DNA of 64,000 nt from Paraburkholderia humisilvae (GCF_902859855.1 NZ_CADIKH010000023.1:53044-117043); one strand, 5' to 3'; shown: positions 1 through 9,593, counted from the stretch's first letter. The notes: generated from the letters alone by a model not told the origin. Made by a program: numbers and translations.

Positions 1-2
1 TG

Positions 3-1082
3 CTCGCGACGTTCTCGATCGGGATCGGCATCGGTTCGCTGATGTGCGAGCGGCTCTCGAAGCGCCGTATCGAGGTCGGCCTCGTCCCGCTCGGTTCGAT
101 CGGCATCAGCGTGTTCGCGATTGACCTGTTCTTCGCGAGCCATGCGCTGCCGAGTGCGCCGCATCTGCTGTCGGTCGCCGAGTTTGTCGCGGTGCCGGCG
201 CACTGGCGTGTGCTGGCCGATCTGTTTCTGCTGGCGATGTTCGGCGGCTTTTACAGCGTGCCGCTCTACGCGCTGATTCAGTCGCGCAGCGTGCCGAGCC
301 ATCGCGCGCGCATCATCGCGGCGAACAATATCCTGAACTCGCTGTTCATGATCGTATCGGCGCTGATGGCGGTCGCGTTGACGTCAGCGGGTGTAGGTAT
401 CCCGGGCCTTTTTCTGGTGACGGCGCTGCTGAATGTGGTTGTAGCGATCTATATCTACTCGCTGGTGCCGGAGTTTCTGCTGCGCTTTATCGCGTGGCTG
501 CTCGTGCACACGTTCTACCGGATTCGCCTCGTGCACGCCGAGCGTATTCCCGAGGCGGGCGCGGCGGTGCTGGTCTGCAATCACGTGAGCTATGTCGACG
601 CGATCGTGATCATGGCCGAGAGTCCGCGGCCGATCCGCTTTGTGATGGATCATCGGATTTTTCGCACACCGATCGTCGGCTGGCTGTTTCGCGACGCGAA
701 GGCGATTCCGATCGCGCACGCCCATGAGGATGCCGCGCTGCTCGGGCGCGCGTACGACGCCTGCGCACAGGCGCTCGCCAACGGGGAACTGGTTTGTATC
801 TTTCCCGAGGGCAAGCTGACCCGAACCGGCGACATCAATCCATTCCGCCATGGCGTCACCGAGATCTTGCGCCGCGCGCAGGCGCCTGTCGTGCCGATGG
901 CGCTGTGCGGGCTGTGGGGCAGCGTGTTTTCACGCGACGATGGCGCGCATTGGCCGCGGCCGGTGCACAAGGGCGTGATGAGCCGGCTCACGCTGGCGGT
1001 CGGCGAACCGCTCGACCCAGCGCAGGTGACGCTGGAGGGCTTGCAGCAGATCGTCACCGAGTTGCGTGGCGCGCGAAAGTAG
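3..1082 (+). CDS. MFS transporter (LplT-like) / 1-acylglycerol-phosphate acyltransferase fusion, 5' partial
   Basis: The reading frame is already open at the window edge, so the N-terminus is missing. Roughly the first 150 visible residues are hydrophobic membrane segments resembling the end of an LplT-type lysophospholipid flippase. The remainder is a PlsC domain, with the HX4D motif in NHVSYVD and a FPEGKLTRTGD block matching the second acyltransferase motif. Such fusions are known to import 2-acyl-lysophospholipid and re-acylate it at the inner membrane; the synthetase domain of E. coli Aas is absent from the visible part. The next gene, aroC, is 159 bp downstream and functionally unrelated. 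Confidence 0.85.
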   Translation, partial: LATFSIGIGIGSLMCERLSKRRIEVGLVPLGSIGISVFAIDLFFASHALPSAPHLLSVAEFVAVPAHWRVLADLFLLAMFGGFYSVPLYALIQSRSVPSHRARIIAANNILNSLFMIVSALMAVALTSAGVGIPGLFLVTALLNVVVAIYIYSLVPEFLLRFIAWLLVHTFYRIRLVHAERIPEAGAAVLVCNHVSYVDAIVIMAESPRPIRFVMDHRIFRTPIVGWLFRDAKAIPIAHAHEDAALLGRAYDACAQALANGELVCIFPEGKLTRTGDINPFRHGVTEILRRAQAPVVPMALCGLWGSVFSRDDGAHWPRPVHKGVMSRLTLAVGEPLDPAQVTLEGLQQIVTELRGARK

Positions 1083-1241
1083 TGACGCGAACAGGCGGTA
1101 AAGCGGGCAAAACCGGCAAGCAAACCAGCGAACGGAGCAACCAGACCGGCACGCGAGTGAAGGTTGCCGCCCACTGCCAGCGGTTTGCGCGTTCCGGGGC
1201 TGGCATAATGACGGTTTCCGGCTTTACTTTGGACGACGCTC

Positions 1242-2342
1242 ATGTCCGGCAACACCCTCGGTACGCTTTTCACCGTCACGACTTTCGGCGAATCGCACGG
1301 TCCCGCGATCGGTTGTGTGATTGACGGCTGCCCACCCGGCATGGCGCTCGTGGAAGCCGATATCCAGTTCGAACTCGATCGCCGCAAGCCGGGTACGTCG
1401 CGTCATGTCACGCAACGCCAGGAAGAAGACAAGGTCGAGATTCTGTCGGGCGTATTCGAAGGGTGCACCACCGGCGCGCCGATCGCGCTGCTGATTCGCA
1501 ATACCGACCAGCGCAGCAAGGACTACGGCAACATCGCCGACACGTTCCGCCCCGGCCACGCCGATTACACGTACTGGCAAAAGTACGGCATTCGCGACTA
1601 TCGCGGCGGCGGGCGCTCGTCGGCGCGCCTGACCGCGCCGACCGTCGCCGCTGGCGCGGTCGCGAAGAAATGGCTGCGCGAGCAGCTGGGCACCGAGATT
1701 CGCGGTTATATGGCCGCGCTCGGCGAGATCGACGTGCCGTTCGTCGACTGGGCGCAGGTGCGCGAGAACCCGTTCTTCGCGCCGAATGCGGACATCGTGC
1801 CGCAGCTCGAAGCGTATATGGATGCGCTGCGCAAGGACGGCGATTCGATCGGCGCGCGTATCAACGTGGTCGCGTCCGGCGTGCCGGTCGGGCTCGGCGA
1901 ACCGCTGTTCGACCGGCTCGACGCCGACATCGCGCACGCGATGATGGGCATCAACGCGGTAAAGGGCGTCGAGATCGGCGCGGGCTTCGCCAGCGTCGCG
2001 CAACGCGGCTCGGTGCATGGCGACGAACTGACACCCGAAGGCTTCGTCGGCAACCATGCGGGCGGCGTGCTCGGCGGCATTTCGACCGGCCAGGACGTCA
2101 CCGTATCGCTCGCGATCAAACCCACGTCGAGCATCCGTACGCCGCGCCGTTCGATCGACAAGGCCGGGCAGCCGGCCATCGTCGAAACGTTCGGGCGGCA
2201 CGACCCGTGCGTCGGCATTCGCGCTACGCCGATCGCCGAGGCGATGCTCGCGCTGGTGCTGATCGATCACGCATTGCGGCATCGCGCGCAATGCGGCGAT
2301 GTGGTCGTCGCGACGCCAAAGATCGCGGCGAGCGCGCCATAA
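1242..2342 (+). CDS. aroC: Chorismate synthase
   Basis: At 366 residues the protein has the usual chorismate synthase length. It converts 5-enolpyruvylshikimate-3-phosphate to chorismate with reduced FMN, the last step of the shikimate pathway, in the cytoplasm. The family signature GESHGPAIGCVIDGCPPG lies at residues 16-33, and RGGGRSSARLTAPTVAAG at 121-138. The ATG at 1242 places the conserved N-terminus MSGNTLGTLF directly at the start. No shikimate partner gene is nearby; the flanking genes are a lipid acyltransferase and a TPR protein. Confidence 0.97.
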   Translation: MSGNTLGTLFTVTTFGESHGPAIGCVIDGCPPGMALVEADIQFELDRRKPGTSRHVTQRQEEDKVEILSGVFEGCTTGAPIALLIRNTDQRSKDYGNIADTFRPGHADYTYWQKYGIRDYRGGGRSSARLTAPTVAAGAVAKKWLREQLGTEIRGYMAALGEIDVPFVDWAQVRENPFFAPNADIVPQLEAYMDALRKDGDSIGARINVVASGVPVGLGEPLFDRLDADIAHAMMGINAVKGVEIGAGFASVAQRGSVHGDELTPEGFVGNHAGGVLGGISTGQDVTVSLAIKPTSSIRTPRRSIDKAGQPAIVETFGRHDPCVGIRATPIAEAMLALVLIDHALRHRAQCGDVVVATPKIAASAP

Positions 2343-2440
2343 CCGTGCGCTAACGACGCGCGGTCGACGGTCTGCCGGATCGGCTGGCCGTCGGACCGAC
2401 GCGCGACCCCACACCGATTTTCCGTACGTGGAGCACACGA

Positions 2441-3916
2441 ATGACAGACTCCACACCTTCCAGCGCCGCCCCATTGGCGCAACTCCGTGCGCGCGTAGAG
2501 GCGCCGACCGCGGTGGCTGCCGACTGGCTCGCGTACGGCAACGCGCTACTCGCGCAAGCCGGGCGCGACACACAGCGCTTGTGTGACGCGCTGAACGCGC
2601 TGGTGCGCGCGTGGCGACTCGACGCATCGAGCGACCCTGCGCTATTGCCGACGATTGCGCAGACCGCGTTTATCGTGCGCGACTGGTCGCTCGTCGAATC
2701 GGCGACGGCCTTGCTGCTCGCGCGCGATCCCGCCGATGCGAACGCGCTCGTCTGGCGCGCGGCCGCGGCTCAGCAACGCGACGATTTCATCGAGTCCGAG
2801 CGCTTGCTGCTCGAAGCCGCGCGCGTCGCGCCGAACAATCCGGTGGTGCTGCACAAGCTTGCGTTGTGCATCAAGGAGCAGGCACGCTTTGCGGAGGCTG
2901 AAGCGCTATTGCGCCGCGTGCTCGAACTGTCGCCGCAGAGCCCGCATGCGCTATTCGATCTGGCGGAGCTCGAGATCCGCGCGGGCCGCTTCGCGCAAGG
3001 ATGGCCGCATTACGAAGCGCGTTTGACGTTCGACGACGGCATCGACAACGCGCAACAGGCGCTCGCGGCAATCAGCCCGCATTGGCGCGGCGAGTCGCTC
3101 GCGGGCAAGACGCTCGTCGTGTACGGCGAGCAGGGCCATGGCGACTGCCTGTGGGCGGTGCGCTTCCTGCCGCATGTCGCGCAACGCGCGCGCGAACAGG
3201 GCGGTCGCGTGATTTTCGGCCATGAAGGGCCGCTGCGCGCGTTGTTCGAGCGCATGCTTCCCGCCGATGTTGCGCTGGAAACCCGCCTCGACACGCATCC
3301 CGACTTCCACTGCGGACTGATGAGCCTGCCGCTGCATCTCGGCATACACGATGCGGCCGGATGGGCGCAACCGTATCTGAGCGCAGACCCGGTGCGCATC
3401 GATGCGTGGCGCCAGTATGTCGTTGCGGCGGCAACCAACGGTCAATGCCGCGTCGGGCTTGTCTGGAACGGTAATCCCGCGCATATCCGCGATGTGCGCC
3501 GTTCCGTGCCCATCGAGCAACTCGGGCCGCTGCTCGAGGTCGGCGGCGTCACATGGTTTGCGCTGTCGCCAAGGCGTGCGGTGACGGTTGAGCAATGGCG
3601 CGCGCACGGCATGAACATCGTCGACCCGACCGGGCACTTCACGGCCGGCTTCGACGATGTCGCCGCGTTGCTGATGAACCTCGACCTTGTCGTGACGATC
3701 GACAGTGGTCCTGCGCATCTGGCCGGCGCCCTCGGCGTTCCGACCTGTCTGATGATCGATCGCGTGTCCGCGTGGTTCTGGGGCAGTGAAACGCAAAGCA
3801 CGCCGTGGTATGGCTCGATCGAGCTATACCGGCAGCCTACGGTCGGCGCGTGGGCGCCGGTGATCGGGCAGGTAAGAGCGAGAATCGAAACGCTGGCCGC
3901 TACGCGCGGGGATTAA
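2441..3916 (+). CDS. TPR protein with a GT9-like C-terminal domain
   Basis: The protein has 491 residues. The N-terminal half (about 40-200) is Ala/Leu-rich helical sequence typical of tetratricopeptide repeats, for example ALLRRVLELSPQSPHALFDL. The C-terminal half resembles glycosyltransferase family 9 (heptosyltransferase) proteins, including DSGPAHLAGALGVP near residue 424, which in that family helps bind the nucleotide sugar. Proteins with this layout are often annotated as TPR glycosyltransferases, but the substrate cannot be told from sequence. It is a single-gene unit that ends at a bidirectional terminator. Confidence 0.8.
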   Translation: MTDSTPSSAAPLAQLRARVEAPTAVAADWLAYGNALLAQAGRDTQRLCDALNALVRAWRLDASSDPALLPTIAQTAFIVRDWSLVESATALLLARDPADANALVWRAAAAQQRDDFIESERLLLEAARVAPNNPVVLHKLALCIKEQARFAEAEALLRRVLELSPQSPHALFDLAELEIRAGRFAQGWPHYEARLTFDDGIDNAQQALAAISPHWRGESLAGKTLVVYGEQGHGDCLWAVRFLPHVAQRAREQGGRVIFGHEGPLRALFERMLPADVALETRLDTHPDFHCGLMSLPLHLGIHDAAGWAQPYLSADPVRIDAWRQYVVAAATNGQCRVGLVWNGNPAHIRDVRRSVPIEQLGPLLEVGGVTWFALSPRRAVTVEQWRAHGMNIVDPTGHFTAGFDDVAALLMNLDLVVTIDSGPAHLAGALGVPTCLMIDRVSAWFWGSETQSTPWYGSIELYRQPTVGAWAPVIGQVRARIETLAATRGD

Positions 3917-3949
3917 CGCAACCCCTCGCACGGTGACGTGCCGCCAACA

Positions 3950-3976
3950 GAAAGCGCCGCTTCAAGCGGCGCTTTC
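3950..3976. terminator. Bidirectional terminator between convergent genes
   Basis: GAAAGCGCCGC, a TTCAA loop and GCGGCGCTTTC form a perfect 11-bp stem. The A-rich and T-rich ends of the stem let it act on both strands, closing the TPR gene (plus) and the ETF-QO gene (minus). Confidence 0.8.
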
Positions 3977-4028
3977 ATCTCCAGTGGCGCATGCAATGCA
4001 TGCTTGCACGTCGCAGGCGTGCACGGCA

Positions 4029-5702
4029 TCACATATTCGGATAATTCGGCCCGCCGCCGCCTTCAGGCGTGACCCACACGATATTCTGCGTCGGGTCCTT
4101 GATGTCGCAGGTCTTGCAGTGCACGCAGTTCTGCGCGTTGATCACGAGATGCTCGTTGCCGTCGTCGCCTTTGACGAACTCATAGACCGCGGCGGGGCAA
4201 TAGCGGCTCTCCGGTCCCGCATAGGTCCTGAAGTTGATATTGACCGGCACCGACGGGTCTTTCAGCGTCAGGTGCGCAGGCTGGTTTTCCTCGTGATTCG
4301 TGTTCGAGATGAACACCGACGACAGCCGGTCGAAGGTCAGCTTGCCGTCCGGCTTCGGGTAGGGGATCGGCTTGCATTCGGCGGCGGGCTTCAGCATCTC
4401 GTGGTCCCAATGCTGATGATGCAGCGTCCACGGCACATTGCCGCCGAACACCTTCTGCTCGATCCCGACCATCAGCGTGCCGAGATAAAGACCTTTGCTC
4501 ATCCACTGCTTGAAATTGCGCGCACGGTGCAGTTCGCCATGCAACCACGATTGCTTGAACGCGTCCGGATACGCGGTCAGTTCGTCACCCTGACGACCCG
4601 CTTGCAGTGCGTCGAACGCGGCCTGCGCGGCAAGCATGCCGGACTTGATCGCCGCGTGGCTACCCTTGATACGCGACGCGTTCAGAAAGCCCGCGTCGTC
4701 ACCGACCAGCGCACCGCCCGGAAATACGAGCTTCGGCAGCGACAGCAGCCCGCCCGCGGTGATCGCGCGCGCGCCGTACGATACGCGCCTGCCGCCGTCG
4801 AGAAACGCGCGGATCGACGGATGCGTCTTATAGCGCTGGAACTCCTCGAACGGCGACAGATACGGATTCGTATAGCCTAGCCCAACGACAAAACCCACCA
4901 TCACCTGGTTATGGTCGATGTGATAGAGGAACGAGCCGCCGTAGGTCTGCGAGTCGAGCGGCCAGCCGGCGGTGTGGATCACGAGGCCGGGCTTGTGCTT
5001 CGCCGGGTCGATCTCCCACAGTTCCTTGATGCCGATTCCGTACACCTGCGGGTCGGCGCCGTCGCGCAGCTTGAACTGGTCTTGCAACTGCCGGCCGAGG
5101 TGCCCGCGCGCGCCTTCGCAAAAGAGCGTGTATTTTGCGTGCAACTCCATGCCGAGTTGGAAATTTTCGGTCGGCTGACCATCCTTGCCGACGCCCAGAT
5201 TGCCGGTCACGACGCCCTTGACCGAGCCGTCGTCGCCGTATAGCACGTCGGCGGCCGGGAAGCCCGGAAAGATTTCGACGCCGAGCGCTTCGGCCTGTTG
5301 CCCAAGCCAGCGCGTGACGTTCGCGAGGCTGATCACATAATTGCCATGATTCTTGAAGTTATCGGGCAGCGCCCAGTTAGGCACCGTGGTCGCGCCCGTT
5401 TCGGTCAGGAACAGGAACCGGTCTTCGCTCACCTCCACGGTAAGCGGCGCGCCTTTTTCCTTCCAGTCCGGCATCAGTTCGTTGAGCGCGCGCGGATCCA
5501 TGACCGCACCCGACAGGATATGAGCCCCGATCTCCGATCCCTTTTCGAGCACGCAGACGCCCAGTTCGGCACCCTTTTCCTGCGCGAGCTGCTTGAGCCG
5601 GATGGCCGCGGCAAGCCCGGCTGGCCCGCCGCCGACGATCACGACGTCGTATTCCATCGACTCGCGCGGGCCATACTGCTCGATGAGACTTGCGGGGGTC
5701 AT
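4029..5702 (-). CDS. Electron transfer flavoprotein-ubiquinone oxidoreductase
   Basis: The product has 557 residues, the usual ETF-QO size. It passes electrons from reduced ETF, fed by acyl-CoA dehydrogenases, to ubiquinone at the inner membrane. An FAD-binding GGGPAG motif lies at residues 24-29. A C-terminal 4Fe-4S cluster is built from C502, C526, C529 and C532 (CVHCKTC). The start at 5702 follows a GAGG-type ribosome binding site. The gene is convergent with the TPR gene and divergent from an SDR. Neither ETF subunit gene is in the window. Confidence 0.95.
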   Translation of the reverse strand: MTPASLIEQYGPRESMEYDVVIVGGGPAGLAAAIRLKQLAQEKGAELGVCVLEKGSEIGAHILSGAVMDPRALNELMPDWKEKGAPLTVEVSEDRFLFLTETGATTVPNWALPDNFKNHGNYVISLANVTRWLGQQAEALGVEIFPGFPAADVLYGDDGSVKGVVTGNLGVGKDGQPTENFQLGMELHAKYTLFCEGARGHLGRQLQDQFKLRDGADPQVYGIGIKELWEIDPAKHKPGLVIHTAGWPLDSQTYGGSFLYHIDHNQVMVGFVVGLGYTNPYLSPFEEFQRYKTHPSIRAFLDGGRRVSYGARAITAGGLLSLPKLVFPGGALVGDDAGFLNASRIKGSHAAIKSGMLAAQAAFDALQAGRQGDELTAYPDAFKQSWLHGELHRARNFKQWMSKGLYLGTLMVGIEQKVFGGNVPWTLHHQHWDHEMLKPAAECKPIPYPKPDGKLTFDRLSSVFISNTNHEENQPAHLTLKDPSVPVNINFRTYAGPESRYCPAAVYEFVKGDDGNEHLVINAQNCVHCKTCDIKDPTQNIVWVTPEGGGGPNYPNM

Positions 5703-5935
5703 TGAAACTCCTCTTGCCGTTAGAATGCTCTTTTCGGGATCGTATTGTGGGCGAACGGTCCCGGCGCTGCAACCGGATGCAACGTCATTAGGACGATCGT
5801 ACTATTATTCGGCCTCGGCTCGACAGTGTATGCCGACATGCCACGCGACGGGCAGACGCGTGGTTCGCGCTGCTCACGCGCTAGTGTGCGCCGCCGCGGC
5901 GCCCGGGCCGCTCCAACGAAACAAGGAAAACCACG

Positions 5936-6715
5936 ATGGGCCGTTCGATCAATCTGGAAGGCAAGGTCGCGCTGATTACCGGCGCGTCCACTGGGCTTGG
6001 CAAGCGGTTCGCACAAGTGTTGTCGCAGGCTGGCGCGAAGGTCGTGCTGGCAAGCCGCCGCATCGAGCGCCTGAAGGAGCTGCGCGCGGAAATCGAAGCC
6101 TCGGGCGGGGCGGCGCACGTCGTGTCGCTCGACGTCACCGACTATCAAAGCATCAAGGCCGCGGTCGCGCATGCGGAAACCGAGGCCGGCACGATCGACA
6201 TTCTGGTCAACAACTCCGGCGTGTCGACCACGCAGCGGCTGGCGGAAGTGACGCCCGCCGACTTCGAGTACGTGTTCGATACGAACACGCGCGGCGCGTT
6301 TTTCGTCGCGCAGGAAGTCGCGAAGCGCATGATCATGCGCGGCGCGGGCAGCGGCGGCAAGCCGCCGTACCGGATCATCAATATCGCGTCGATGGCCGGG
6401 CTGCGGGTGCTGCCGCAAATCGGTCTGTACGCGATGAGCAAGGCGGCGGTCGTTCATATGACGAAGGCGATGGCGCAGGAGTGGGGCCGGCATGGCATCA
6501 ATGTGAACGCGATCTGCCCAGGCTACATCGAAACCGAGATGAACCACCATCACTGGTCGACTGAACAGGGCCAGAAACTGGTCTCGATGCTGCCGCGCCA
6601 CCGCGTCGGCAAGCCCGACGACCTCGACGGCCTGTTGCTGCTGCTCGCCGCCGACGAGTCTCAATTCATCAACGGCTCGATCATCGCCGCCGACGACGGG
6701 TTCGGCCTGTCGTAA
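5936..6715 (+). CDS. SDR family oxidoreductase
   Basis: This is a classical short-chain dehydrogenase/reductase of 259 residues. The cofactor-binding TGASTGLG is at 15-22, an NNSGVS motif follows near 93, and the catalytic residues are S152 and Y165-x3-K169 (YAMSK). An AAGGAA-type ribosome binding site precedes the ATG. It lies 89 bp upstream of a thioesterase reading the same way, and the pair may act together on acyl or hydroxyacyl-CoA intermediates. That pairing is inferred from position only; the substrate is unknown. Confidence 0.9.
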   Translation: MGRSINLEGKVALITGASTGLGKRFAQVLSQAGAKVVLASRRIERLKELRAEIEASGGAAHVVSLDVTDYQSIKAAVAHAETEAGTIDILVNNSGVSTTQRLAEVTPADFEYVFDTNTRGAFFVAQEVAKRMIMRGAGSGGKPPYRIINIASMAGLRVLPQIGLYAMSKAAVVHMTKAMAQEWGRHGINVNAICPGYIETEMNHHHWSTEQGQKLVSMLPRHRVGKPDDLDGLLLLLAADESQFINGSIIAADDGFGLS

Positions 6716-6804
6716 GGCATTTCGTTTCGGCGCCGCCGCGCGCCTGGCGTGGCCGTGATCATGGAATGACCGCGGCCGCGTCCGCTTTACCCTGGAAGAG
6801 TCTG

Positions 6805-7239
6805 ATGAACGATTACCACGCAGTATTCGAAATGTCGCTGCCGATCCGTTGGGGCGACATGGACGCATTCGGCCATGTGAACAACACCGTTTACTTTCGC
6901 TACATGGAGCAGGTGCGGATCAGCTGGTTCGAGCATGCCGGTCTGTTGCAACTGAGGCCTGATGGCGAGGGGCCGGTGATCGTCAATGCGTCGATGGAAT
7001 TCCTGAAACAGCTGCAATACCCGGGTGATGTGATCGGCAAAATGTCGGTCGGCACGCCGGGCCGCAGCAGCTTCGATACGGGCTTCATCCTGATGCGCGC
7101 CGACGATCCGCATACGGTCTATGCGCGCGGCAATGCGCGCTGCGTGTGGGTCGACTACAAGGCGGGCAAGTCGGTGCCGATGCCCGACAGTCTGCGCGCG
7201 GTGATCGAGAATGCACCGCTTGCGCAAGCGGCTGCGTAA
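6805..7239 (+). CDS. Acyl-CoA thioesterase, 4HBT (hot-dog) family
   Basis: The protein has 144 residues from the chosen ATG. The motif GDMDAFGHVNNTVYFRYME near the N-terminus is the 4-hydroxybenzoyl-CoA thioesterase signature, with its catalytic Asp and HVNN segment. I chose 6805 because GGAAGAG lies a few bases upstream and the hot-dog fold begins just afterwards; an in-frame ATG at 6766 would add 13 residues. Family members hydrolyse acyl-CoA to free acid and CoA. It probably forms a unit with the SDR upstream. Confidence 0.88.
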   Translation: MNDYHAVFEMSLPIRWGDMDAFGHVNNTVYFRYMEQVRISWFEHAGLLQLRPDGEGPVIVNASMEFLKQLQYPGDVIGKMSVGTPGRSSFDTGFILMRADDPHTVYARGNARCVWVDYKAGKSVPMPDSLRAVIENAPLAQAAA

Positions 7240-7307
7240 GAGGACAAGTTCGTCGTCACGGTTGGGCTTCGTTGTCGTGAGTCGGTGTCCTGGCCCGATG
7301 CGCTGGG

Positions 7308-7853
7308 TCAATGTCCCAACAGCCGCTGTAATAGCTCAGTCGCGTTGCATGTATCGTATTTGCGCATCAGCCGCGCGCGGTACACGTCGACCGTGCGTGA
7401 GCTGATGTCGAGTATCCGGCCGATCTGCTTGCTGGTCTTGCCGGTCACGAGCTGCGCGGCGATCTCCCGCTCGCGCGGCGTCAATTCGATCGCGACGCGT
7501 CGCGTCGCGCTCAGATCCTCGAAAGTCCAGACGCCTGCCGCGTGCGGATCGGTGCGCTCGAGCGAGCGGCCGGTTACGTGGCACCAGAACAGCTCGCCGT
7601 TCGCGCGCTTCATGATGCGGTCGTCCGCGTAGCTGCCCTGCGCGGTCATGATCGGCGGAATGCGCGCACCGATCCGCTCGAACTCGTCGGCCGACGGATA
7701 CAGCACCTGAAACGACTGGCCAAGCAGCGCCTCGCGTGTGCAGCCGAAGATCGATGCGAGCGCGTCGTTGCAGTCTTCGATCACGCGCGCGCGCGAAAGC
7801 ACAAGGCCGATCGGCGCGAGATGGAAGGCGGTTTGGTAGTCCAGGGCGGGCAT
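7308..7853 (-). CDS. PAS domain / LuxR-type DNA-binding regulator
   Basis: The protein has 181 residues from the start chosen at MPALDYQ; upstream in-frame starts would extend it by up to 25 residues. Residues about 10-110 look like a PAS sensor domain, including DALASIFGCTREALLGQSF. The C-terminus is a LuxR/FixJ helix-turn-helix: LTPREREIAAQLVTGKTSKQ, then SSRTVDVYRARLMRKY. There is no receiver aspartate domain. It is transcribed divergently from scoAB across a 326-bp gap and is a candidate regulator of that operon, by position only. Confidence 0.88.
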   Translation of the reverse strand: MPALDYQTAFHLAPIGLVLSRARVIEDCNDALASIFGCTREALLGQSFQVLYPSADEFERIGARIPPIMTAQGSYADDRIMKRANGELFWCHVTGRSLERTDPHAAGVWTFEDLSATRRVAIELTPREREIAAQLVTGKTSKQIGRILDISSRTVDVYRARLMRKYDTCNATELLQRLLGH

Positions 7854-7865
7854 GAATGCGGTACG

Positions 7866-7879
7866 AATACTTATGTATT
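7866..7879. promoter_or_regulatory. Small inverted repeat in the regulator-scoA intergenic region
   Basis: AATAC-TTAT-GTATT is a perfect 5-bp inverted repeat directly upstream of the PAS-LuxR gene start, with a further GCGTATT copy nearby. The 7854-8179 gap is AT-richer than its surroundings and must hold promoters for both divergent genes. Assignment as the regulator's binding site is inference. Confidence 0.3.
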
Positions 7880-8179
7880 TTTGCGTATTGTGCCGTAATG
7901 GGCGGGCGTCGTACCCTTTGCCCATCAAAACGTAAGTCGCGGCAGCAGGCGGGCGGTTACCCGGTTCTTCGTTATGCGCGTTGTTATCCGCTTGTCAGGA
8001 CGACACTTCAGCTTCGGCTGGTCGCGGATGTCCGAGCAGTTTGTACTGCGCTTGCTGCCAGTGACTAGAATGACGGTGCGGGCATTGCCCGTTGCGCGTC
8101 GATTGGATCGCATTCGTTGCGCGTGGAAGAAAAAGCATCGGGTCGATTCTGGGTTTCCATTCAAGGAAGGGACATATTG

Positions 8180-8884
8180 ATGAACAAGGTCTATCCGAGC
8201 GCGGCCGAAGCGCTCAAGGACATCGTCAAGGACGGGCAGACGTTTGCCGTCGGCGGTTTCGGCCTATGCGGCATTCCTGAAGCACTGATCGCCGCGCTGC
8301 GCGACTCGGGCGTGAAGGGCATCACGTGCATCAGCAACAACGCCGGTGTCGACGGCTTCGGTCTCGGCCTGCTGCTCGAAACGCGCCAGATCAAGAAAAT
8401 GGTCTCGTCGTACGTCGGTGAGAACAAGGAGTTCGAGCGCCAGTTTCTGGCCGGCGAACTCGAACTGGAATTCACGCCGCAAGGCACGCTCGCCGAGAAG
8501 CTGCGCGCGGGCGGTGCGGGCATTCCGGCGTTCTTCACGAACACCGGGTTCGGCACCGTCATCGCGGACGGCAAGGAAACGCGCCAGTTCGGCGAAAACC
8601 ACTACGTGCTCGAGCATTCGCTCACGGCTGACGTCGGGCTCGTGAAGGCGTGGAAGGCGGACAAGTCGGGCAACCTGATCTATCGCCGCACCGCGCGCAA
8701 CTTCAATCCAATGTGCGCGATGGCGGGTCGCATCACGGTGGCGGAAGTCGAAGAAATCGTCGAAGTCGGCCAGCTCGATCCGGACGCGATCCATACGCCG
8801 GGCATTTTCGTGCAGCGGCTCGTGCTCAATGCGCATCCGGAAAAGCGTATCGAACAACGTGTGACCCGCGCGAAAGGAGCGTGA
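8180..8884 (+). CDS. scoA: 3-oxoacid CoA-transferase subunit A (SCOT alpha)
   Basis: The product has 234 residues from the ATG at 8180, which AAGGAAGGG precedes. The N-terminal glycine-rich segment GGFGLCGIPEALI and the overall sequence match the alpha subunit of succinyl-CoA:3-ketoacid CoA-transferase. With subunit B it activates acetoacetate to acetoacetyl-CoA using succinyl-CoA. The scoB start follows 2 bp after the stop, so the two are translationally coupled. A PAS-LuxR regulator lies divergently upstream. Confidence 0.95.
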   Translation: MNKVYPSAAEALKDIVKDGQTFAVGGFGLCGIPEALIAALRDSGVKGITCISNNAGVDGFGLGLLLETRQIKKMVSSYVGENKEFERQFLAGELELEFTPQGTLAEKLRAGGAGIPAFFTNTGFGTVIADGKETRQFGENHYVLEHSLTADVGLVKAWKADKSGNLIYRRTARNFNPMCAMAGRITVAEVEEIVEVGQLDPDAIHTPGIFVQRLVLNAHPEKRIEQRVTRAKGA

Positions 8885-8886
8885 TC

Positions 8887-9528
8887 ATGGCCTGGAATCG
8901 TGACGAAATGGCCGCACGCGCGGCGAAGGAACTGCAGGACGGCTTCTACGTGAACCTCGGCATCGGCTTGCCGACGCTGGTCGCGAACCATGTGCCGTCG
9001 GGCATCGAAGTGTGGCTGCAATCGGAAAACGGATTGCTTGGCATCGGGCCGTTTCCGACGGAAGACGAAGTCGATGCGGATATGATCAACGCCGGCAAGC
9101 AGACGGTGACGACGCTGCCGGGTTCGTCGATCTTCTCGTCGGCGGATTCGTTCGCGATGATTCGCGGCGGCCACATCAATCTCGCGATCCTCGGCGCGAT
9201 GCAGATCAGCAAGACGGGCGATCTCGCGAACTGGATGATCCCGGGCAAGATGATCAAGGGCATGGGCGGCGCGATGGATCTGGTGGCGGGCGTGAAGCGC
9301 GTCATCGTGCTGATGGAGCATGTCGCGAAGGGCGATCAGCACAAGATCCTCGAAGCATGCACGCTGCCGCTGACCGGTGTCGGCGTCGTCGATCGGATCA
9401 TTACCGATCTCGGCGTGATCGACGTGACCGACAAGGGGTTGAAGCTCGTTGAGCTGGCGCCGGGTGTGTCGGTCGACGAAATCAAGGCGAAGACCGGTGC
9501 GCCGCTCGACGTGAGCGCGGTGCACTGA
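8887..9528 (+). CDS. scoB: 3-oxoacid CoA-transferase subunit B (SCOT beta)
   Basis: The product has 213 residues from MAWNRDEM. It contains the catalytic SENG segment (LQSENGLLGIGPFP), whose glutamate forms the enzyme-CoA thioester in this family. The start is set by the GAAAGGAG ribosome binding site at the end of scoA and by the family N-terminus; the frame is open further upstream inside scoA, but that extension is a shadow. A strong terminator follows 28 bp after the stop. Confidence 0.96.
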   Translation: MAWNRDEMAARAAKELQDGFYVNLGIGLPTLVANHVPSGIEVWLQSENGLLGIGPFPTEDEVDADMINAGKQTVTTLPGSSIFSSADSFAMIRGGHINLAILGAMQISKTGDLANWMIPGKMIKGMGGAMDLVAGVKRVIVLMEHVAKGDQHKILEACTLPLTGVGVVDRIITDLGVIDVTDKGLKLVELAPGVSVDEIKAKTGAPLDVSAVH

Positions 9529-9556
9529 TTGGTTCGATCGGCGGTGCGCCAGTGCG

Positions 9557-9593
9557 AGCGGGCGTGACGAGAGTCACGCCCGCTGTGTTTTTG
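9557..9593 (+). terminator. Rho-independent terminator after scoAB
   Basis: AGCGGGCGTGAC, a GAGA tetraloop and GTCACGCCCGCT form a 12-bp perfect stem, followed by GTGTTTTT. It closes the scoAB operon. Confidence 0.9.

Noticed and set aside
1224..2627. Long minus-strand open frame opposite aroC
   Set aside because: It is Arg/Ala-rich antisense shadow of high-GC coding sequence; aroC on the plus strand carries clear family motifs.
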